Of a DNA stretch of 8,980 bases, positions 1-5,525 are shown piece after piece (positions within the stretch are counted from its first letter, which is position 1; the number at the start of each line of letters is the position of its first letter). This stretch comes from a bacterium. Lineage in GTDB: Bacteria > Desulfobacterota > DSWW01. The notes beneath the pieces are model-generated. The model was not told where the DNA came from. It was given only the letters and a program-made list of their open reading frames with translations, and did no database searches. Position numbers and translations under genes: made by a program. The stretch covers positions 1-8,980 of the forward strand of contig JAUWSZ010000058.1 in assembly GCA_030609865.1 (NCBI GenBank), given 5' to 3'.

Positions 1-848
1 ACCATTTCGCGAACGCGGTTGTACACATACTCTGTCGCAAACACGACGTCACACTGATCGAGCATCTTCTTGAGGCCTTTGGGGTTATTCAATCCTGCCC
101 ATATCTTCGTCAGGGAGGACCCACCTGCGAAGGGGACACGCAAATTCTCCGTTCCACGCTGACTGGCACAGGTGAAGCCGACCGTGCTTCCCGCTGGCAG
201 GCGCAACAGCTCATTTACGACACGCATGTGCGGCTTGAGCATGACCGCCAACACGTCGACCTCGCAGCCAGGTACGACCCTCTTAAATTCCTCGACGTGG
301 TTCATCCCGCAGACCACAAGGTCCTTTTCTCTCAGCATCTGAGGGGCCTGTTCAGGGTTCTTCTCCAGATCCTGGATCACAACCCCTTCTGCTTCGACCT
401 CCAAGTCGCGAGTCAGCCTATCTGTGATGTGATCGATCGCCTCCTGGCTGCATTCAACGACGAGGACGCGACGCCCCTTGGTGGCTCCCAACGCGGCGAG
501 CCTGCTCTGGAAATACTCGGCGGTTTCCTCCGCCGAGTAGCCCAAACGCATCGCCTTCTTGAGAGCGCCTTCAAAGACATGCGCCAGTCCCTGGAGGCGC
601 CTGGCCGGCGCACCCTGCCGCACGTACGTTCCTGCACCCCTCACCACCTCGAGATGCCCTTCCTGAGAAAGTTCACGATACGCTTGTGAGACCGTGTTCC
701 GGTTGATCTGCAGGAGCGTTGCCATGTCTCGCGCCGAGGGCAGAGACTGCCCCGGCTTCATCTCCCCGGAATCGATCAAGAGTCGAATCTGCCGCTTGAT
801 CTGCTCCCGAATCCCGAGGGGGTTCTTCTTATTGATGGCTATTGGCAT
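1..848 (-). CDS. GntR-family transcriptional regulator, partial (3' end beyond the left edge)
   Basis: This is a DNA-binding repressor or activator, visible as 282 residues with no stop before the window edge. Residues about 10-78 form a GntR-type winged helix: a REQIKRQIRLLI helix, then LPSARDMATLLQINRNTV and the wing sequence GAGTYVR. From about residue 125 a Rossmann-like effector half follows (GRRVLVVECSQEAID), unlike the FadR or UTRA ligand domains. The ATG at 848-846 is chosen because the GntR helix begins nine residues later and no better start lies upstream; the ribosome-binding site is weak. The gene diverges from the TetR-glycyl radical enzyme operon. Its start codon lies inside a 40-bp near-palindrome, which suggests autoregulation. 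The fold assignment is firm. The ligand and any effect on the divergent operon are unknown. Confidence 0.88.
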   Translation of the reverse strand, partial: MPIAINKKNPLGIREQIKRQIRLLIDSGEMKPGQSLPSARDMATLLQINRNTVSQAYRELSQEGHLEVVRGAGTYVRQGAPARRLQGLAHVFEGALKKAMRLGYSAEETAEYFQSRLAALGATKGRRVLVVECSQEAIDHITDRLTRDLEVEAEGVVIQDLEKNPEQAPQMLREKDLVVCGMNHVEEFKRVVPGCEVDVLAVMLKPHMRVVNELLRLPAGSTVGFTCASQRGTENLRVPFAGGSSLTKIWAGLNNPKGLKKMLDQCDVVFATEYVYNRVREM

Positions 849-876
849 AGTGACCTATGTTACTATGCCAATAGCC
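837..876. promoter_or_regulatory. Near-perfect 40-bp palindrome, probable GntR operator
   Basis: The 15-base arm GGCTATTGGCATAGT (837-851) is matched perfectly by its reverse complement at 862-876. Three more base pairs with one mismatch extend the symmetry inward, leaving a 4-base centre. The palindrome covers the start codon and putative -10 of the minus-strand GntR gene. It is probably an autoregulatory operator, though binding by the neighbouring TetR protein is not excluded. Confidence 0.7.
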
Positions 877-885
877 CATTGTCTA
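857..885 (-). promoter_or_regulatory. Candidate promoter of the GntR gene
   Basis: On the minus strand, TAGACA (885-880) and TAACAT (862-857) are separated by 17 bases. The -35 matches the sigma70 consensus at five of six positions and the -10 at four of six. Transcription would begin almost at the start codon at 848, giving a very short or absent leader. The -10 lies in the palindrome, consistent with repression by occlusion. This is a weak prediction. Confidence 0.35.
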
Positions 886-893
886 CCCACAGT

Positions 894-902
894 TGTGGAT
901 AA
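894..902 (-). promoter_or_regulatory. Exact DnaA-box 9-mer
   Basis: The minus strand reads TTATCCACA, an exact match to the strong DnaA-box consensus. It is a single copy in the divergent intergenic region, without an adjacent AT-rich unwinding region or further boxes. It is not evidence of an origin. It could be a DnaA-dependent regulatory site or chance. Confidence 0.25.
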
Positions 903-918
903 TGAGCACATTTTCTTC

Positions 919-947
919 TTGACAAATGAGCCGAGTTTAGCTATATG
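919..947 (+). promoter_or_regulatory. Sigma70-type promoter of the TetR-glycyl radical enzyme operon
   Basis: TTGACA at 919-924 is a perfect -35 element. After a 17-base spacer comes TATATG at 942-947, four of six matches to the -10 consensus. The -10 runs into the inverted repeat at 946-977, so a repressor bound there would block initiation. It lies about 50 bases upstream of the TetR start codon. Confidence 0.6.
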
Positions 948-977
948 AATAGTATTCAGCGTACTAAATACCATTCA
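946..977. promoter_or_regulatory. Inverted repeat overlapping the -10, probable TetR operator
   Basis: TGAATAGTATT (946-956) and AATACCATTCA (967-977) are 11-base inverted arms with one mismatch, separated by 10 bases. The total of 32 bp and the position over the -10 and transcription start suit an operator for the TetR protein encoded just downstream, giving autoregulation and control of the glycyl radical enzyme. This is inferred from position and symmetry. Confidence 0.55.
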
Positions 978-998
978 TTAGAGGGGGGGGCGAGATCC

Positions 999-1640
999 AT
1001 GGGCATCGCCGAGAGAAGGGAACGCGAGAAGGAGGATCAGAAGAGGCGGCGGCGCAAGGAGATCCTGGACGCAGCGAGGACCCTGATTCGTACCAAGGGA
1101 TTCGCCGGGTCCACCATGGAAGACGTCGCCCGGGAGGCCGAGCTGAGTCCGGCAACCCTGTACCTTTATTTCAAGAACAAAGACGAGCTGTTTGCCTCCC
1201 TTAGCCTCGAGCTGCTGGAGGGCATTGTCGAGGGCTTGGAACGGGCCTGTGCTGAGGAAACAGCCATGGGGAGGAAATTTGAGAGGATGACGCAGGTCCT
1301 CTACGAAGGCTACAGCTTCGAGCCTTCGGTCCTCTTGAATCTCTTTAACCTGCAGACCGGGAAGCAATTCAATAACCTGTCATCAGGGTTTCTGTCAGAA
1401 CTCAACAGGATTTCGGCCAGGCTCGTCGAAATCCTCGCCGGATTCTTTGACCAAGGCATACGGGACGGCCTTCTGCAGGGCCATCACAGGGTGGCGCTCG
1501 CAGATCTGGTCTGGGCTCTTTTCACCGGGTTGGTGATCTGGGAAGAAAGCAAGAAGACCTTTGATCCGGAGAAAGATTATCTCGAGTCGACGCTGGATCT
1601 TGGTCTCAGACTCCTCCACCGGGGCCTGGATAAGACTTGA
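999..1640 (+). CDS. TetR/AcrR-family transcriptional regulator
   Basis: This 213-residue DNA-binding regulator is of normal length for the family. The first 20 residues are very basic and charged. The N-terminal domain follows: KEILDAARTLI, then a helix-turn-helix at about 39-58 containing TMEDVAREAELSPATLYLYF, the TetR signature, and then KNKDELF. Residues about 70-210 form the helical ligand and dimer domain; its ligand cannot be read from sequence. An in-frame ATG at 945 is rejected because it lies in the promoter -10. The ATG at 999 follows a purine tract with eight Gs at 983-990. The gene ends 51 bases before the glycyl radical enzyme gene with no promoter or terminator visible between, so the two are probably cotranscribed. 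It likely represses this operon through the 946-977 repeat. Confidence 0.9.
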   Translation: MGIAERREREKEDQKRRRRKEILDAARTLIRTKGFAGSTMEDVAREAELSPATLYLYFKNKDELFASLSLELLEGIVEGLERACAEETAMGRKFERMTQVLYEGYSFEPSVLLNLFNLQTGKQFNNLSSGFLSELNRISARLVEILAGFFDQGIRDGLLQGHHRVALADLVWALFTGLVIWEESKKTFDPEKDYLESTLDLGLRLLHRGLDKT

Positions 1641-1678
1641 ACGCGCCTAGGGCAAAATGGGAGCTCTTTTCTGAATGC

Positions 1679-1686
1679 AAAGGAGG
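1679..1686 (+). promoter_or_regulatory. Strong ribosome-binding site of the glycyl radical enzyme gene
   Basis: AAAGGAGG sits five bases before the ATG at 1692, a near-perfect Shine-Dalgarno sequence that fixes this start. It is much stronger than the sites before the two regulator genes. Confidence 0.85.
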
Positions 1687-1691
1687 TTGTC

Positions 1692-4100
1692 ATGAAGGAA
1701 CGGCTCACCGTGGCGGATATCAAAAACAAACTGGTGGTGAAGGCGGTCCGTAACACGCGTCGGATGGATCAGAAGGAATCCGATGGCGCATCGATGTATC
1801 GCCCTGGGATCAAACTCGACCTCGAGCGGTCTCGTTTGATGACAAAGTCCTACAAGGAGACCGAGGGGCAACCCATGCCGATGCGAAGGGCAAAGGCCCT
1901 GTCGGAGATCCTGACGGGAATGTCTCTCTACATCCAGGATTGGGAGGTCATTGTCGGCAACAACGTCTCCTCACCTCAAGGTCTCTATTTCGGCATCGAC
2001 ATGAATTGGCGGTCGGTGCGACGAGTCGTAGAGGGGGAAGAGGGGAAGAGCCTATTGGACGATGAGGGGCGAAAAGAACTTGCCGACATGATCGAGTACT
2101 GGAATGGCAAGTCCATGAGCGACATTCAGCAGAGAACCTTTTCCGGAGACATTCTCAAGTACTGGAACATGAAGGAGGGCAGCCCCGCCCTTTGGACCCA
2201 TTGGTCCGAACTCGGAATCCCCAACTATGAAAGGATCTTCGAGATCGGACTGCGCGGCTACTTGAATCGAGTGACGGACCGGCTGGAAGAGCTTGATCGG
2301 ACCGTGCCCTTGGACTATGTCGATCAAAAGGAGTTTCTGGAAGCAGCGAAGATCGCTCTGGAGGCGGTCATCAAGATGGCCCATCGCTATGCGGCTCTGG
2401 CCCGGGAAGAGGCGGCCCAGGCAGACAGTGCTGAGGATCGGGAGCGGCTGCTCGCGATCGCCTCCAACTGCGAGCGAGTGCCGGAGCACCCTCCCCGGAC
2501 GTTTGCTGAAGCGCTGCAGTCCTTCTTCTTCATTCACATCGTCCGCTATATCGAGTACTCAACCCTGGGTATCGGCGTCCGCTTCGACAAGGTCTTCGGC
2601 CCCTATCTGGAGGCGGACCTGAGAGACGGTCGGATCACCCGGGTAGAGGCCCTGGAGATGCTGCAACTCCTGTGGGTCAAGTTTCATGAGCTGGGCCTCG
2701 TCTATTCCCCGACCCTTTCGTCCGTCTACGGCGGCGTGGCCTCTCTGCAGGCGATCACCTTGGGAGGCACCGACGAAAAGGGCATGGACGTAACCAACGA
2801 GATGACCTATCTGGTCCTGGAAACCGCAAAGCGGATGAGGACACTGGAGCCGTCCATCTGTCTGCGGTATCACGACGGCACTTCGGATGAACTGCTCTCG
2901 GAAGCCCTGGACCTGGTGCGGACCGGAATTGGGTATCCTTCTTTCATCAACGACCGGGCGGTGGTTCCCATGCTCGAGGGTTGGAATGTCCCCCCGGAAG
3001 AGGCCAGGGACTATGCCATCACCGGTTGCGTCTACCTGGAGATCCCGGGCAAGAACGTGGCCCGGCGGGTGTACGGGGCCATTGCCCTCCCCGGTGCCTT
3101 GTCCTACGCCCTGAACCGGGGCAAGCACCCCGTTACCGGAAAGCAAGTCGGCGCACCGACCGCGGACCCGCTGACCTTTACATCGGCCGATGATGTCATG
3201 GAAGCGTACCTGGAGCAGGTCCGTTTCTTTGTCGAGCGGACGGTGAAGATCGAAAACGCCAGCATGTCGCTCTACGAGAAGTACCTGCCTCGGCCTTTCT
3301 ATTCGGCGATTCTCGATGGCTGCATCGAGAAGGGCAAGGACTCCCGCAAATGGGGATATCCTTCCCAAGTCTCTGATTTTTTCGTCACCCTCGGACCCAC
3401 CAATGTGTCCGACTCCATTGCCGCCATCAAGAAGAATGTCTTCGACGACCAAAGGGTATCGATGAAGGAGCTCTTGCAGGCGCTCAAAGATAACTGGGAG
3501 GGGCACGAGAAGATGCGGCAGCTCATGGTGACCGCCCCCAAGTACGGCAACGACGACGAATATGCCGACACGCTTGCCGCAAAGGTCCAGCACAAGACCG
3601 CCGAGGCGATTGCCCAGTTCACCAACCGTTTCGGCGTTCCCTGCCGAGGTGATGGGAGTGGAATCTCGGCGAATTACGCGCTGGGCGCCATAGTCCCGGC
3701 AACTCCCGACGGCAGGTACGCGGGCCAAGCGTTCGCCGACTCGACCCTGGCGCCCACCCTCGGCGCGGACAGGAGCGGTCCCACAGCCGTTCTGAAGTCC
3801 GCTTCATGCATCGACACGTCCAAGACGTTCCTGCACCTACTCAACCAGAAGTTTCACCCCTCGGCGCTGGAGGGGGACAAAAAGAAGATCTTCATCCACT
3901 ACCTCCGCGCCTGGGCTGAACTGAACATCAGCCAGATTCAGTTCAACATCGTTGACAAGGCGACCCTGATCGAGGCCCAGGAGCAACCCGAAAAGCACTC
4001 GGACCTGTTGGTCCGGGTCGCCGGCTACAGCGCCTACTTTGTGGACCTGAGCAAGGGGCTGCAGGACTCGGTGATCCAGAGGACAGAACAGGCAATCTGA
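1692..4100 (+). CDS. Glycyl radical enzyme of the pyruvate formate-lyase family, subtype unassigned
   Basis: This 802-residue cytoplasmic anaerobic radical enzyme is full length for the family. A PFL-like barrel spans about residues 10-650 and a glycine-radical domain about 680-790. The thiyl-radical cysteine is Cys446 in ITGCVYLEIPGKN. The radical glycine is Gly778 in RVAGYSAYF, 24 residues from the end. Both are intact, so the coding sequence looks functional. Glycerol and hydroxyproline dehydratases, choline lyase, isethionate lyase and the arylacetate decarboxylases carry Glu two residues after the cysteine. Here that position is Tyr448, and the nearest acid is Glu450. The family assignment is secure, but the reaction is not: it may be an uncharacterised subtype, possibly nearer to enzymes that lack this Glu, such as the alkyl- and arylsuccinate synthases. 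No small subunit gene is visible. The stop overlaps the activase ATG by one base. Confidence 0.93.
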   Translation: MKERLTVADIKNKLVVKAVRNTRRMDQKESDGASMYRPGIKLDLERSRLMTKSYKETEGQPMPMRRAKALSEILTGMSLYIQDWEVIVGNNVSSPQGLYFGIDMNWRSVRRVVEGEEGKSLLDDEGRKELADMIEYWNGKSMSDIQQRTFSGDILKYWNMKEGSPALWTHWSELGIPNYERIFEIGLRGYLNRVTDRLEELDRTVPLDYVDQKEFLEAAKIALEAVIKMAHRYAALAREEAAQADSAEDRERLLAIASNCERVPEHPPRTFAEALQSFFFIHIVRYIEYSTLGIGVRFDKVFGPYLEADLRDGRITRVEALEMLQLLWVKFHELGLVYSPTLSSVYGGVASLQAITLGGTDEKGMDVTNEMTYLVLETAKRMRTLEPSICLRYHDGTSDELLSEALDLVRTGIGYPSFINDRAVVPMLEGWNVPPEEARDYAITGCVYLEIPGKNVARRVYGAIALPGALSYALNRGKHPVTGKQVGAPTADPLTFTSADDVMEAYLEQVRFFVERTVKIENASMSLYEKYLPRPFYSAILDGCIEKGKDSRKWGYPSQVSDFFVTLGPTNVSDSIAAIKKNVFDDQRVSMKELLQALKDNWEGHEKMRQLMVTAPKYGNDDEYADTLAAKVQHKTAEAIAQFTNRFGVPCRGDGSGISANYALGAIVPATPDGRYAGQAFADSTLAPTLGADRSGPTAVLKSASCIDTSKTFLHLLNQKFHPSALEGDKKKIFIHYLRAWAELNISQIQFNIVDKATLIEAQEQPEKHSDLLVRVAGYSAYFVDLSKGLQDSVIQRTEQAI

Positions 4101-4279
4101 TGGAGCCGCGAGGACTTGTCTACAGCATCCAGCGGCTCAGCACCCACGACGGCCCGGGCATTCGGACAACCGTTTTCCTGAAAGGCTGGCCACAATTTTG
4201 GCCAATGCCCGCATTGCCGCCACAATCGCCAGGACCTGGTTTCGAGTTCCGCCAAAGCGCAAGGACACAAAATCAGTAA
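4100..4279 (+). pseudogene. Truncated glycyl radical enzyme activase (radical SAM), first 29 residues only
   Basis: The ATG at 4100 overlaps the TGA of the preceding gene, the usual coupling of enzyme and activase. Residues 6-29 carry the classic activase N-terminus: LVYSIQRLSTHDGPGIRTT followed by VFLKG. In activases the next residue is the first Cys of the radical-SAM CxxxCxxC motif. Here the sequence changes at about 4188 to Trp-Pro-Gln and an unrelated proline-rich tail, ending at 4277-4279. The 4Fe-4S cluster motif, the ferredoxin insert and the whole catalytic domain are absent. No later part of an activase was found in any frame up to 4806. The reading frame is open for 59 codons, but the product cannot activate the enzyme. 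The cause is a deletion or rearrangement rather than a point mutation. Confidence 0.85.
4187..4204. repeat. 18-bp near-palindrome at the activase breakpoint
   Basis: TGGCCACAATTTTGGCCA is self-complementary at all but one symmetric pair of positions, and begins at the last bases that still match an activase. It could be the scar or the tip of a lost element, or a chance sequence created at the junction. Confidence 0.5.
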
Positions 4280-4336
4280 ATAGGAATAATTGCAGACTCG
4301 TCCTTGGCCATTCACGCAAGCAATTTCATAGCATTA
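4263..4336 (+). repeat. Diverged direct repeat, copy 1
   Basis: This 74-base segment aligns without gaps to 4441-4514, with 51 identities by hand count (about 69%). The last 20 bases or so are best conserved, ending in CAAGCAATTTCATAGCATTA. Weaker similarity continues about 20 bases upstream of both copies. The unit spacing is 178 bases. It contains no convincing coding frame. Confidence 0.6.
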
Positions 4337-4440
4337 TCTTTACCCCACGGTTGCCCGCTTGGAATAGAGGTAAGCGAACGCAATCCTAGTTCTCATCTGG
4401 CCGTCCACACGGGACGATATCTTGATCGTCTAATACGCAA

Positions 4441-4514
4441 GAGCACAGAATCGATAAATAAGAGAAATATCAAATCCGTCTCTCACTTTTCGGACAAGCA
4501 ATTTCGTAGCATTA
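4441..4514 (+). repeat. Diverged direct repeat, copy 2
   Basis: This is the partner of 4263-4336. Its conserved end is CAAGCAATTTCGTAGCATTA. The gap-free alignment suggests an old duplication of a 178-bp unit, or two copies of a structured element. It does not resemble a CRISPR repeat, since there are only two diverged copies and no short regular spacers. Confidence 0.6.
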
Positions 4515-4806
4515 CATGAAATCGCCGTCTGTTCTCAATGAGCGGGTAGTTGGGGTGATATGTGCGTCGTTCCGATTATCGGAGAAGAGAAGTGCTAATC
4601 ATAACACTCGGATCTAAGATGATGCATGGAACGAGGTCAGAAGCCCTTCCACAACCGGTGATTCCTCCTGCAGCCTCCAAATCAGCAGTACCACATAGGA
4701 AGGGGGGGCTGGGCATTCGGAGAGAACAAGCGGGCCGTCTTTGCACGCAAGCACGCCCCCACGGCCTGCAAAGTTCAGTGCAAGGCTGACGCAATCTGCG
4801 CGGAAT
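4515..4806. other. Intergenic DNA without a recognisable gene
   Basis: No reading frame here has a recognisable product, a good ribosome-binding site or coding-like composition on either strand. The only structure noted is a 7-base inverted repeat, CTTTGCA at 4739-4745 and TGCAAAG at 4767-4773. It lies 34 bases past the stop of the minus-strand DUF3237 gene and could help end its transcript, although no T-run follows it. With 4189-4514 this makes about 600 bases of apparently non-coding DNA. Confidence 0.55.
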
Positions 4807-5280
4807 CTACGACCTCAGGGCATACCAAGAGTACGTGACCTTGAGTTCCTCACCCACGACCTCATTGCTTCCGCACCCGACCGCCTGGATGCGGTTCAGC
4901 CAGACGTAGTCCGGGTGACTCGTTTCGAACCTTGGCGCCGTGTGGATCTTCATGTCCTCCACCGGCTTTCCGCTCAGGAGTTGATCGACCTGTTCCTGGG
5001 TCAGCTCGATGACGCCGCGATACTCCACGTGGATCAGGGCGCCCTTATCCGTCTCGACGACCAGGCGAACATCCAGCTCGATGCAGTTATCGGTCCGGAG
5101 CAGCGCCCAGTCAGCCCCGAAGGGCCGCACGACACCCTTGATCTTCGGCCCCTCCACGGTGCCCCGGACAACCGGGCAGATCAGCCTCGTGCCCCAGGCC
5201 GCGGGCCCGATCGGCAGGTCCATGGTCACGTACGCCTCGACGTCACAAAGGAATTCCAATCTCGGATCATAGCGTGGCAT
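4807..5280 (-). CDS. DUF3237 domain-containing protein
   Basis: This is a 157-residue cytoplasmic protein made up almost entirely of one DUF3237 domain, a small beta-barrel family without an established general function. Typical features are present: LEFLCDVEAYV at the start, then RGTVEGPKIKGVV, GADW (56-59), ELDVRLVVETDKGALIHV, and near the end TAPRFETSHPDYVWLNR, with Trp127 and Asn129 conserved in the family as I know it. A start 15 codons upstream is possible, but the ATG at 5280 is preferred because AGGGAG lies seven bases before it. No partner gene follows on this strand. It converges with the glycyl radical enzyme operon, so a shared pathway is only a guess. There is no signal peptide or membrane segment. 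Confidence 0.85.
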   Translation of the reverse strand: MPRYDPRLEFLCDVEAYVTMDLPIGPAAWGTRLICPVVRGTVEGPKIKGVVRPFGADWALLRTDNCIELDVRLVVETDKGALIHVEYRGVIELTQEQVDQLLSGKPVEDMKIHTAPRFETSHPDYVWLNRIQAVGCGSNEVVGEELKVTYSWYALRS

Positions 5281-5334
5281 AATCCTACTCCCTTTTCGTT
5301 GCTTTGTCGCGGGTTGAGGTGGCATCGCAGGAGT

Positions 5335-5373
5335 TCCGCCCCAGGGGGGCGGACAGCAGAGCGGCCCCCGGGG
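5335..5373 (-). promoter_or_regulatory. GC-rich hairpin region in the DUF3237 leader
   Basis: TCCGCCCC (5335-5342) and GGGGCGGA (5346-5353) form a perfect 8-bp stem with a 3-base loop. A second self-complementary run, CCCCGGGG, lies at 5366-5373. Both are 55-95 bases upstream of the DUF3237 start, so they would be in its leader if transcription starts beyond 5373. They could act as a transcription or translation control structure. No known riboswitch class is recognised. Confidence 0.4.
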
Positions 5374-5432
5374 AGCGATCCTGGCCTGATGGGTAGACGG
5401 ATCTTTCCTATAAGCCGGTAAGATTGTATGAT

Positions 5433-5440
5433 GTTGTCTG
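5433..5440 (+). repeat. Probable target-site duplication, left copy
   Basis: GTTGTCTG here matches GCTGTCTG at 7625-7632 at seven of eight positions. The two octamers lie directly outside the inferred ends of the insertion sequence. One G is shared with the left tip, so the exact boundary is uncertain by one base. Confidence 0.4.
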
Positions 5441-5458
5441 GTTCGGTCCTCCTATGAA
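5440..5458 (+). repeat. Left terminal inverted repeat (imperfect)
   Basis: GGTTCGGTCCTCCTATGAA is the candidate left end of the insertion sequence. It matches the right end at GGTTC, G, TCC, CCT and GAA, separated by two mismatches and two short gaps. The match is suggestive rather than decisive. Confidence 0.4.
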
Positions 5459-5480
5459 AGCAGCCAGGTGGGACTGGACT

Positions 5481-5521
5481 GGCAGGGCCGCGAGGGGCTG
5501 AGCCTCGCGGCCCTGCCTTTT
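5481..5521 (+). terminator. Strong 15-bp hairpin followed by a T-run
   Basis: GGCAGGGCCGCGAGG (5481-5495) pairs perfectly with 5503-5517 across a 7-base loop, followed by TTTT at 5518-5521. It has intrinsic-terminator form on the plus strand, although the transposase gene ending at 5526 is on the minus strand. It would therefore best stop transcription entering the element from the left flank. The hairpin may also act as a weaker terminator or RNA-stabilising end for the transposase message. Confidence 0.65.
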
Positions 5522-5525
5522 GGAG

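Noticed and set aside
228..689. A 153-codon plus-strand open frame at the left end
   Set aside because: The opposite strand encodes a clear GntR regulator through the same bases.
894..902. Replication origin
   Set aside because: There is one DnaA box only, with no cluster, no AT-rich unwinding element and no dnaA, dnaN or rep gene.
2559..3728. A 389-codon open frame antisense to the glycyl radical enzyme gene
   Set aside because: It lies wholly opposite a secure gene, has no recognisable domain and no ribosome-binding site, and is expected from GC-rich codon use.
4263..4514. CRISPR array
   Set aside because: There are only two copies, they differ at about 31% of positions, their spacing is 178 bases, and no cas gene is present.
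4198..4519. Short overlapping open frames of 60-93 codons after the truncated activase
   Set aside because: None has a recognisable product, a good ribosome-binding site or support from the repeats, which are better conserved as DNA than as protein.
4741..5421. A 226-codon plus-strand open frame
   Set aside because: It is antisense to the DUF3237 gene and has no recognisable domain or ribosome-binding site.
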